Assembly: GCA_034509425.1 (NCBI GenBank)
Contig: JAVTVJ010000570.1
Span: 806,001 to 870,000, forward strand
Source of the DNA: Eopsaltria australis
Lineage: Eukaryota; Chordata; Aves; Passeriformes; Petroicidae
Direction of reading: 5' to 3'
DNA length: 64,000 bases
Each line of letters starts with the position of its first letter. Positions within the stretch are counted from its first letter, which is position 1. Both the position numbers and the translations under genes were made by a program. The notes beneath the pieces were generated by a model, which saw nothing but the letters and a program-made list of their open reading frames with translations, did no database searches and had not been told where the DNA came from. This document shows positions 15,465 through 64,000 of this stretch, in pieces.

Positions 15465-15492
15465 TATATATATATATATATTTTTTTTTTTT
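15465..15492. repeat. (TA)n followed by poly-T
   Basis: Eight TA units (15465-15480) run directly into twelve T. Confidence 0.95.
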
Positions 15493-16627
15493 AAATAACA
15501 AAGTAGCTAAGTAAGCACAGGAACACGTGGAAAGTAGTTTACATTGTTTTATTGGATTTGGATTACTGCAGGGACAAGTCACAGAGCCCACTGGAGCTGG
15601 AGTAAGAGAAATCAGCATAAGAGCAGCTTCATTAGCTCTGGGAGCTTTGTTTTCGAGCTCATTTTTATACAAACGAGCACCACACATATTGCAGACAGCT
15701 GACTAAATAAAGAATAATAATAATTAAAAGAAAAGACCATCAAGATTGTCTACTCCTGGCAGTCCCTGGGTGCAGGCAGCCTGAGTGACTGAAGCAGGGG
15801 AGATAAGTATCAGTGAGTTATGAAAAATGCCATTACAGCAGGCCAGGAGCAAAGAGGCAGGAACAGACCTCAATATAGCGTGCAATGACTGCAAGCTTCA
15901 GTGCCCACATTCTAAGCTTGCTGTACTGTAATGGTCTGATAAATTCATTTTGACCCAGAGACCAGAGATAAATTGTCTTAGCAATACAAACAAACAGCTA
16001 AGCAATTAGGGCAAAGTTTTTTTTGAGAACGTGGTGATAACATCTAGGAGCATTGTTGGGCGAGGGGGAAAAGCAGCCCTGGAGATTGGGGGTTTAATCT
16101 GGAGTAAAAGGGAGAGTATAATGGCTTCTCCAAATTGCAGAGCACTAAAAGAAAAAGCAGACAAGCAACTGGCACTGGTATTTGTCTGGCATCTATTTCA
16201 GTGTATCCAACCTGAAAAGCAACTTTCTTCGTCCCATTTGGAGTTCATCAAGTTTGACCTGTAAAAAAATTTTACATGTGCAGCTGTGGAAGTGTCAGAG
16301 CTGAGAAACCCACGAGGAACCATCAGGTTTTACGGAATTGCCATCATTTAAATTTCCTGAAAGTAACTTACTAAAATAGAGTTTCCAAGCACAGAGATTA
16401 ATACAGTAGTGAAATGACCAAAGCAGCAATTTCATCTGTGTTTTCACAGATCAGCCCTGTTTAGGCACAGACACATGTTAGCTGCAAAGCAGATCACTGG
16501 CTGCAAAAATTCCATTCCCTCCTAGGCACAGAAATAGGAGTAATTAATATTTAACCCAAAATGTGTGTTGATTTATCAGTCAGTATTTCAGCATTACTTT
16601 AAATCTACATAATTAAATATGGTATTT

Positions 16628-16660
16628 TATATATATATATATATATGTATGTATATATAA
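16628..16660. repeat. (TA)n microsatellite
   Basis: TA repeats interrupted by two GTA steps. Confidence 0.95.
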
Positions 16661-19600
16661 ATGAAATATCAGGTCTAGAATACATTCCTTCAGTTTTGGG
16701 AGGGCTACCCAAGATAATAGCCATGAGAAGATGCAAGATGATCTCTCAAATTAATACCAACTTTTGTTGTAAACATCTTGCACACAATAAGAGAGTTTCA
16801 GTAGAGATGCTTGCCCATTGCAAAGCATCTAAATTTTATTTTAGACCAAAAGAAAGATGGAGGAGATACATTCACATTGTACTTTTACTGCAGCTGAATG
16901 ACCAGTGGTCTCAGTGTTCACTGAAGAATCAGAATCAGAATTGTTTTTAAACACACAGTGAAGATGCAAATGGAATTGTCTTTACTAAAGAACTTATTTT
17001 TCCCTTGTAAGTTTGTCTTTAAAGTGTAAGCCACAAACATTCATGAGAGGTATTTTTGGAGCCGCCATAAGCAATTTATAGCCTTAAGTCCATCCCATAG
17101 AACAGAAGCAGCTCCAGTATCTCAGCCATGTCATGGGAATTCCAGTTTCCTTTAATGCACTTCATTGGATACTACATTGCACTATACAGAAGTCTATGAA
17201 AGCTGCCTGAATGAAATGAACAATTATTTATATTTCAATATGGAAAAGCACTTGACCAGTAAATACAGAATAAGACTGTATAGAGATTGGCAAATAAGGC
17301 AAGACTGCAGCACCCTGTGATGAAAACCAAATTAACACTTAAAAACACAGAAAAAAGTCTCCCTTCTTTTATCTTAGGCTTAGTGGACAGTCTACCTGCT
17401 TCCTGGGTAGAAATACAGTCATAATTCCACATTGTTTAAGCTCCACTACTGAAACATCATAACCAAATGATGCCATTTCAATTTAGGATCATCATGTTAT
17501 TGTTCAGGTCATTTTGAAAGTTTCAAAGTAGATTTTCAAAATATTGTTAATGACGAAATACTGAAGGAATCACCCATAAATCCCATTTTCTAACTACACA
17601 ACTGTTCCTGACATCTGTAATAAAATTTTATTTCCTATATTTTTTTGGCCTCTAATGCATCCACCACAACTTGTCAATTAACCACATTGAGCCCTCTTAA
17701 CTTTCACTTACAGTATTTTTTTTTTTCTGCTTGATGCTGCCTCAGAAATGTCTGTAGGGGCAACATGTTAGACAGGCACATCACCTCCTCAGCAAGGAGG
17801 CTGAGAGGATGAAAAGTGACTCTGTCAAGTGGATGGCAGGATTCTGGCTTGCAAGGCTGCTCTCCGTGCTCAGAAGGACAGCAGGGTAATATTATTAAGG
17901 TAAAATTAAAGGTTCCTGCATTAGAAAGAATGATAAGTTTTTATCTCAGCTCTCCCCTCCACAAGTCCTAACCAAAAAAAAAAAAGGTGTCTTCATGCCT
18001 TCAAGCTTTTCTCTGTCCTTTTTTGAGGCTAATTGTTTTTACAGTCTCTGTTGTGCAGGGATGGGCTTTTGGCTGGTATGGGAGAGGGGCTGCCTCGGTC
18101 ACAGGAGCAGCCCAGGGAAGCAGCCACAGGAAGAAAAAGGAAGGACAACAGGAATATGCAATTTCTAAAGTATTATTGGTGTTGAATTCTGCCAATACAA
18201 AACACACCATGTGGTTTATGGACTGAGCTCAACACCTCAGCAATGACCTGAATGTTCAGGCTGCAGGCACCAGGGATTCCTGTCCCTGCCTCTCCTTTGC
18301 CTCAGTGTATTTTACAGAAACAATGAACACAACCAAGTGCCTGTGACCAGAGCAGGCACAGGCATGACACAGCCACATCCAACTCAGCCTCACAGAAAAA
18401 GTGCTAAAACCAAAAGTATTGCAAAACCACCAGCTCAGGGGTAACAGCAAACACGTGCTTGGTTATTTCTGAGTGAGGGACAAAGCCACACTTCTCTGTG
18501 CAGTGCAACCACCACACTTTTCCCACCAAGGTTTTTTATGCCCCTCTCCCCAAAGGACAGGTACCATGTGTGGCACAGTTTTATTCTGCCTGACATTGGT
18601 AGGCTGGGGGTGATCTGATACAAAGGGTTGCACTGTCACCTTCAGCAAAGAACACCTTGGGTTTTTCCAAACTTCCATCACAGCTGCATGTAGAGGCACT
18701 CAGGATATTGGTCACGTATCGTGGAGCCTGGCAACCATGATTGAGTTATAATAATATTTAACTAAAATTCTGACAGCCAAATAAAGCCTTTTATAACATG
18801 ATTCCCCCTTTCCTGGCTTTCTCCTCACACTACAGACAAGAGGTGCCAGTGCTGGAGACCAGGAATCCAATCCAGCTCCTTGCACCCCTTTCAATAACAA
18901 ATGTTAAGAGTTTTTCTGTTCTCTGCCTTGCTACTGACATAAATAATTTCATGTAAAGCAACGCCACAAATGTGAGACTTCAATTTGATCTGGAAACAGA
19001 TGCATTCTTTGTAAACTATTTGTGACCCAAGACAGATACTTGCAGCTATCTATCCCAGAGTCACTTCACACCCCTGTCATGAAAAATTCTACTCACACCT
19101 TAAAATTCTGTGAAATTATTAGAAAACTCATTAAAAAAAATCAATTATAGGATATGTTTTGTAGAAGCTTCTGTTTCCAAAGCAACTTTTTACATCACAC
19201 CTTTCCACGAGATCTGGAAATTTTGCTGCAGAGAGGTTTACATGACAATCTGCATTCAGTTCTATTTTGACAGCCTTCAGTGGGCTGTTACAATAGTTTG
19301 TTTTCCAGAAAAGAAAGTCTAACCACCCCACAGAGCTGAGCCTTTGGGAGTTGGTTAAATTTCTCATTAAACTGATGTTTAAGTGTAGTAGGGGTTTTCC
19401 TTAGTGTGGCAACTTGCCAGTTTAACACTGGGGAAATTCAGATGCAGATAAATTAAGTTTATAAGTAAGCTTGCTGAAATGACAAATGGGATTTGGAAAG
19501 CTGAAGCGGGAGTTTCTGTTTCTCCTGTGTTATAAGGCAGTGCCCTCCACTGGCCAAATGTCCTCACTTTAAAATAAAAGAGCAAAAATTCCCCATGACT

Positions 19601-20229
19601 CCAGAATAAAACCCCAAAAATACCTCCAAACCCCCTCAGAATCAGTGTCAAATTCTTAGAAAAGGTTATTGCATAATGGTACCAATTTCTACTAATGCCT
19701 GCCTTGCTTTCATATTACATGGTAATAAAAATACTTTGGGTGCTGAAATAAATCCCAAGGCAACCCTTTTAAAGAGTTCCAAATTAGAAGTGACAAGACA
19801 AAAATGGGTAGTGCTAAAAAGTGTAATTTAACACAGGACCATACAGTGGTAAAAAGCACAGAACCAGATCAGCAATTACTACTGTCTGGTAAATTTTCAG
19901 TATTTTACCTTTCTTTTTTCTGTTCAGAAATGACAGATGCCCACAAAAATCTCTCTGTGAAGCAATTAATAATGTTGGTGAGTGCCATGCTGAGGAAAGA
20001 ACTATTTGCATCAGTGATAAATGTATTAGATGTACTTGAGAGTGGGGATTGGTAAGTGTCAAAAGCCACCAGAAAATGAGAAAGCTGGAAACAAGATGGG
20101 TAGAGATTTATGTTCTACACTCATGCTGCTGTGGGTTACCCCAGGGACACTATTTTAGTAATAAAAGTGTTATTAATGAGTTTATAGTCGATTCAATTAT
20201 TGTGCACAAGATCACTGTCTAATTACTAG

Positions 20230-20661
20230 ATTATATATTATATATGTATTATCTATATTCCATATCCTATATCCTATCTTTTATCTTTTATGTTCTATAG
20301 TCTATATTCTGTATTCTATATTCTATATTCTATATTTTGTGTTCTATATTCTATATTCTTTCTATATTCTATGTCACATTATATACATTATATGTTACAT
20401 TACATATTTATTTTATATTCTATATCCTATATCCTATCTTCTAGCTTTTATATTCTATAGTCTATATTCTATAGTCTATATTCTGTATTCTGTATTCTGT
20501 ATTCTATGTTCTATATTCTATATTCTATATTCTTCTATATTAGATATTATATACTATATAATATATGTTGCATATATATTATATATTATATGTTACATAT
20601 TACATATTGCACATTGTATATTATATATTACATATTATCCATTATACATTACACATTATAT
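20230..20661. repeat. TATATTC-type AT-rich tandem array, about 430 bp
   Basis: The first two thirds are imperfect 7-8 bp units such as TATATTC, TATATCC and TATAGTC. The last third shifts to TATTACATAT-type units. Units vary continuously and there is no coding signal; the long Tyr/Ile/Leu-rich frame over it is a product of the repeat. The ATTCTAT core resembles the ATTCTATG simple repeat that ends many CR1 copies, but no CR1 body is seen beside it. Confidence 0.93.
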
Positions 20662-21821
20662 TCAGTGGGATAGAGTTGCTAGTGAGAAGGTGAACTGTTT
20701 CTTTAATAAGATTACAAGCAATAAGCTATAGGAGGAAGTTATGATAAAAATATAAAGATAAACGGAGCAGGCAGAGATAGACCATAGGAAGACTGAAAAT
20801 ACACTTGGTGTTCCAAGTTGCACACTTAGGTTTTCAAAAAGAGATAAAGAAGTGCAAAAAATATTCTTAAGACCCTGATAAAACCTTCACTGCCATCTAC
20901 AGACAGTGGAAGGGCTGAAAGTCAGAAGATGGGTTTAACACCCCTTTTATCAAGGGCTTAACCATGACCATTTTCTTTGATAACAACTAATGTGAGCTTT
21001 AAGGCCTAGCACAAGTTTTACCCTTTGTCCCATTCACTTTGTGTAACATTGCTGTGTTAGTGGGCAATGAAGGAAATTAGTCATATTTCATATCTGCCAA
21101 TCAAGTGATAAACTATTTCCACTAGGAAAAAAACCCCAAACCAACACTGATCCTAAACTTGTTTTTAAAGAGAAAAGCTAGATTCCAAGACTACCCATGA
21201 AGCATCCTCCTTTAAATACAGATTTGATTTTCCACCCCAGTGAACAGCAGTGCCAAGGGTACCCCCCAATCTCTGCAGAACTCAGCTCTGGTGAGGTGAG
21301 GAGCAGCTTTGGTCAATTCTTGCAGGCAGCCTGGAGCGAGCACAAACACCAACAGACAAAAACAACACAACCCCCTGGCTTTGTTAAGCCTCAATCCTCT
21401 CACAAGGTCCTGCTCACCACTGGAGATTCATTTGGGATGCTCTTTTTGCATCAGGATTCACCAGTGATGACACAGAGCAAGACATTCAGTCACCCTCAGA
21501 GTCTCAGTTTCCCCTGTTAAAGGAGGTTTGTTTTACATCCATTGCCTCACTTCAGGTCTATCTTTTCACCCCTCCTTGATTGTTTAATAACCACATTTTA
21601 ATGCTGAGTTTTCCTGCTAATAATTTTGTAGGTGAAATCTCCCTTGTGATATGCAAGAGCCAGTTTTGTGCTTTGAGCTTGAAATAGGAGATGGGAACAG
21701 TGGATATCAGGTTGCTTCCACATCCAGGTCTCTGTGCTTCTGTTACCTTACTTTAAAACCTCAAACTGAAGAAGTGAGCACAGTTTCCACAGCCACAGCA
21801 CACACACTCACACACAGGAAT

Positions 21822-21991
21822 ACAACACAAGTATCTTCAATGCTTTCTAAACCTCTGCACAGAACTGTTTGAGCCAGGACTGGATTAAACCCACGGTTCC
21901 AAAGCACAACACAAGCACCTTTGTGCTTCCTAAATCTCTGCACAGAACTGTTGGAGCCAGAACTGGATTAAACTCATGGCTCCTAAGCACA
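21822..21991. repeat. Tandem duplication of an approximately 83-bp unit
   Basis: Two copies start at about 21822 and 21906. Shared blocks are ACAACACAAG, CTCTGCACAGAACTGTT and ACTGGATTAAAC, then GCACA. The copies differ at roughly one base in eight, so the duplication is not recent. Function unknown. Confidence 0.85.
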
Positions 21992-24399
21992 GCTTGACTC
22001 TGCTGTGGAGAGTCCCAGAAAGAAGAGCAACTGCTGGTCTCACTCTCAGCCCATGGGAAGGAATTAAGCTCAGTTTTCCCTGTGGGGAGCAGGTGGAGCT
22101 CTCAGCTCCCTGGCAGCCCGTTCCAGCTGCAGAGTTTCTGCTCAGTGTCCCCTGAGAGCAGCCACCACTGACCACGGGCATTGTGTGAGCACCTCACCTG
22201 CCAGAGGTGCTGAGCTGCAGCCCTGCCCCGCTCCCCAGCTGACGTTTACCTTCGTGTGACCTCAGGGAGCCACAAAATGCACACTCAACCGCAGCTGCTT
22301 AACCATGCTGACATACAGAATTTCTAACTTTTGCTTTTTCTTACAGTGGAAAGAGCTTTAGACACCACAGCTTGAAACCACAGAGCTCTGAAAAACAAAA
22401 ACAGGATGTCTGCCTCTAAAGCTGCTGCTGTGTATATTTTTTCCTGAGACTGTGCTATCTGGGACCAGGTTGGTGTAATCTTTCAGTGCAGTCTATTGGC
22501 CAAATTCTCTCTTTCCTGATGGGAGGTTAACTCTGGTGTGTACGCCAGAAAATGTTGTCATGGCCAAGGGTTTGTGTCATCACAAACTGCATAAAAATCG
22601 AACCAGCTGGAGGTTAAAAAAAAAAAAGAAAATACTAAGTCTTAAAGTTATCCAGTTTTCTCCTTTACTCGTGCAAAACTCCAGTGATGCACTGATGGAG
22701 TCCCCTTCTGACTGTTCATCAGAGAATTTGAAATATAAGGTGAGTAATTGTGTCTTACATACACACCCCTCTTTGGCTGAATTCTACTCTTGGAAGCATT
22801 TTTGTCTAATCATTGGCTGCTTTTATGACTCTAGGATGAGGATTTGTTGGCCCAATTAAGTGAGAAGCAGAATCCATGCTGTTTTGGAAAGCTCACACAC
22901 CAGAGCAAGTGCAGCACACACCAAGACTTACCTGCTTACACTTCTGCCAAAAGACAAGATGAATAATTACACTGAGTATATCTAATATTGATGTGCATAC
23001 CAGGCAAATACAGTGTGAATATCTTACTCTTTGCATTGGAATTGGGAGTTTAAACCTGGATCCACAAATACAACACATTCTGTGCTTCTCTAATAAAGTT
23101 CACAGCTTGAATAATGAGACACTACACATTTCTGCTCAAGAATCAGGACAACCCTTAAATGAATAATGCAGGCACAGAAAATGAGATGATCAGTGATAGA
23201 GGTGAAAACTGCTATGCTCAATTTAGAAGCAGAAACTGAGATGAAATGATGTTTTGACTTCGCTGTTACATGGCACCTTTATATTACAGCTATAATTTCT
23301 GGCCTTATGTTTTCTATACAGTTGAAGTTTCTTACAAATATTCAGAAGCTAAAATTTATACGTATGTTTTTTATCATGGGGCTTAGAATAAAAAAATCAT
23401 TGATTTAGCAATATTCAGTTGCAAGATCATTCTGTTTTTATGCACACCAAGAGGAATTAATGATTTCATAGTATCTTACTGTAAACCATGTGGCACATTA
23501 CTTTAAATCTCTCCGTATATTAATTTCTTTTTTTCATTTGTGCATTTGCATTTCTGCTAGTTATTTTCCCCACAAGGAAGAAATGCATTTAAACACCAGC
23601 AGGAGCAAAACTTGCAAGTATGGTTTGCACTACACAACATAACACACAATGCCACCATTTTTCATGCACTAAACAGTAGAAACAAGATTAGAACTGGGGT
23701 TTTTTTCTGAAATGCAAAACCCTTGGCTTGCACTGTGCTGACTAAAAATAAGATCAATTTGAATAGGGCAATTTAGAACTCTCTGATTTGAAAGCAAGGC
23801 CAATATTACATGTTGGGAAAATGCAAGGACCAGGATAGCTGGTGTGAAAGCACAGCACAGTTACTGTGGGTGTAGCAGACACATCAGCTCTGTGAGCTCC
23901 CTGGACAGAAATAAACATAGGCTGTGAAAGGAAGCATCTCAAAGGCAATCACACCATAGAATGGAATCACATTGCTTTCAGCTTCATCCTGAACACCACT
24001 GTGGGTACTTTTCTCTATCTGAAGGCAAGCAATAATTTTCTTTTCAACCTCAGATATTTACTGAAGGGTTTTTCCAGTGACAAGCCCACATTTTCTCTTG
24101 CAAGGGTGATCTCAGATGATTTTTTTACCAACATTACCATAACATCCAAACACCAGCTAGACCTTCATGAGCCTCCTAACTCAGGAGATCTCCTCACCAG
24201 CATTATTTGCATTGGTTTCTGATGGGAGATGAAACATTGCTATGGTACCAGGATACTGTGGTCCATCCAGGCCTTGTTCTGTGTTTCAATGCTTTGCTTT
24301 ACATTTCAAATTTACTCCAGAATCCCCATGCCCAAAACTGGATATGTCCATTACAGGACAAAAGCCTGAAGGTTACCCAAGGTTCTGCCAAAGCACAAT

Positions 24400-24451
24400 A
24401 TAGATTATATTAAAATCTATATTATATTATATATAATATTATTATTATTAT
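24400..24451. repeat. AT-rich repeat, TATAT then ATT units
   Basis: TATATTA-type sequence followed by five ATT triplets, only about 600 bp from exon 11 in intron 11. Confidence 0.9.
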
Positions 24452-25044
24452 GCCCTATATGATTATTGTGTTTATTTCCAGAAATATTTGCTAAGCCAAG
24501 TAAAAGCAACAATTCAAAAACTGCAGTGAACTCCCTGATGGGGATTTTCTATCCTGGACAATAATTTCACTTTCACATTTGTGGAATGTCATTTCCTTAA
24601 AAGTGTGCCTGCTTTATAAAAATATTACATGAGGTAGCCTTTCTATTTCCAGGCTGTGTCTATAAATGACTGTTTCATTTTGTTTTCCAAACAATTCATA
24701 TTAGGACCACTTCAGAGCTGAGACTGGTGGAGAAGTCTGCAAGTATAAAACTGCCTGTGAAGCTCCCAGCTCCCAGGAACTGTGTCAGCTGCCCTGAAAT
24801 GTGTAACAACAAAGACACCAGGACTGCAAGCCACCCATCACAGAGCAGTGGTGGCTGCCTCCACCACACCTAAGGCTAAACTTGCATTTGGTAGGAAATG
24901 TTCACATTTACTCAAACAAGATCAAACTCACAACCACTTCCAGTGCAGCTAGCCAAAGAATAACTCGCACTCAATGCCAAGTGAGCTCCTGTTAATCACT
25001 GTTAATGATTTGTGGGATGGTGTAAGGAGCTGCTGCTCACTCAC

Positions 25045-63086
<38,042 letters not shown>

Positions 63087-64000
63087 CTAACAAACAGAGT
63101 GAAAAGGAGAAGAGATCAGAGTGGAGTATTTTCATTTAAAGTCAGTACAGTTGGCACATCTGATTTATTCACAGGACTAATACAGATGAGCTCGGTGAGA
63201 GAGATGATGCAATAAAAAGGATTTTGCCTAATCTGTTCACTTTTTATATGAGTATGCCAGGCAGCAAATAAAGGGGAGAGATAATCAGCTCCTGAATGTG
63301 ATTTGCATGAATAAATGGATGGTTCAAGCTCCATTTCCATTCCATCACTATATCATAGGGAAAAACACAACATTATTCTTCTTTTGTTTCTTTGCAAAAC
63401 TTAAAATTTTTAAAAATTTTTAAAAATTTAAAAAAAAAATAATTTATAAAAAAATTTTTTAAAAAATTTTTAAAAAATAGCTTGTGGGAGGCTACAAGCA
63501 TCTCGTTCCTAAAACTCACAAGTGTGGGAAGCCATTTCTAGATGATGATAAAAAAGAATTTATGAACATGAGGACTAGTGACTGAGGTGAGCTGTACATC
63601 CAGCATGTAAAGAAATGAATTATCAATATTTTAATATTATTCCCCTCTACAGAACTGCAAAGTGAAGCACTTGTGCATGACCAAGGATAGGTGGACTTTG
63701 AAATACTTCTAAAGAAAGCAGATTAGTAAAGATCACAATGTGGGCAGATTCCCTGAGGTCTTTGTTCTTCCCTTCCTTGTTTTCCTCTCTGTTGCAGCCT
63801 GGTAGCACAACCCAAACGTGGTTTCTAGGCTTTGTTCCAGCCCAAACTGTACCCAGTAATTCAGAGCCACCAAACACCTACTACACGAGTTACAGCTTTG
63901 GAAAACGTTTGCATTTTCACTTGAACGTGCTTGCAATGTGCACCTGGGGAATTCCAAAGCACCCAGAAAGCAGAACAAGGTTAAATCATGATTTTTGCTG
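63087..64000 (-). other. KCNQ1 intron 2 (3' part)
   Basis: This is the intron upstream of exon 3, running off the window. I looked for exon 2 (end of S1 to S2) on the minus strand and did not see it here. The only notable content is a 78-bp stretch of almost pure A/T at 63401-63478. Confidence 0.9.
63401..63478. repeat. A/T-only low-complexity stretch, self-complementary
   Basis: Alternating runs of 4-9 A and 4-6 T fill almost the whole 78 bp. Many windows are their own reverse complement (AAAAATTTTT type), so it can form hairpins or melt easily. No gene signal is seen. Confidence 0.85.

Larger units (their letters stand above)
1..25044 (-). other. KCNQ1 intron 11 (5' part, at least 25 kb)
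   Basis: From the exon 11 donor GTGAGTG to the window edge. I searched the minus strand by eye for exon 12 (start of helix B, human LREHHRATIKVIRRM) and later exons and did not find them. A very long intron 11 is also the human situation. The content is AT-rich intronic sequence with the repeats listed separately. GC-richer stretches at about 1120-1880, 5440-5850, 7840-8300, 12540-12860 and 22000-22270 have no recognisable gene or repeat family. Confidence 0.8.

Noticed and set aside
20339..20731. Tyr/Ile/Leu-rich open frame of 130 codons, resembling membrane segments
   Set aside because: It is the translation of the TATATTC array, not a protein gene.
22000..22270. GC-richer segment with TGACGT and several GT/AG pairs, tested as an exon or promoter
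   Set aside because: Translation does not match any remaining KCNQ1 exon and there is no CpG island. A lone TGACGT is not enough to call a regulatory site.

Overview
This 64 kb window is vertebrate nuclear DNA, almost certainly from a bird and probably a songbird. It is AT-rich and almost entirely non-coding. It carries CR1 LINE fragments whose 3' ends have the avian form, and it contains spliced exons of one gene on the minus strand. That gene is KCNQ1 (Kv7.1), the voltage-gated potassium channel alpha subunit. Bird is inferred from the CR1 elements; songbird is a weaker inference from the CR1 3'-end variant.

Nine consecutive coding exons are visible, all flanked by GT/AG and all in one continuous reading frame (1058 nt, 352 codons plus 2 nt). 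From high to low coordinate they are exon 3 (62960-63086), 4 (59726-59804), 5 (57830-57926), 6 (54529-54669), 7 (49476-49586), 8 (49077-49172), 9 (48141-48269), 10 (46084-46246) and 11 (25045-25159), by human exon numbering. They encode S2 through S6, the selectivity filter, the calmodulin-binding helix A and the variable helix A-B linker. Exons 1-2 lie beyond position 64000 and exons 12-16 lie below position 1. Exons 3-8 have the exon lengths I recall for human KCNQ1 (127, 79, 97, 141, 111 and 96 bp). Exons 9, 10 and 11 differ in length (129, 163 and 115 bp) but keep the same phases.

The rest is intron. Intron 10 (about 20.9 kb) is the counterpart of the mammalian intron that houses the KCNQ1OT1 promoter and imprinting centre. 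Here it holds two or three CR1 fragments, a seven-unit G-rich minisatellite, a CpG-rich patch that may be a viral LTR remnant, and a probable solo LTR of an endogenous retrovirus whose R region is a 31-bp tandem repeat carrying three AATAAA signals. Intron 11 (more than 25 kb) holds a CR1 fragment, a ~430-bp TATATTC-type array, an 83-bp tandem duplication and several microsatellites. Introns 2-9 are mostly plain sequence with A/T-rich simple repeats.

I found no second protein gene, no tRNA or rRNA and no CRISPR. The many short open frames in the introns look like chance. Human residue numbers and comparisons come from memory of the human protein, not from an alignment run here.
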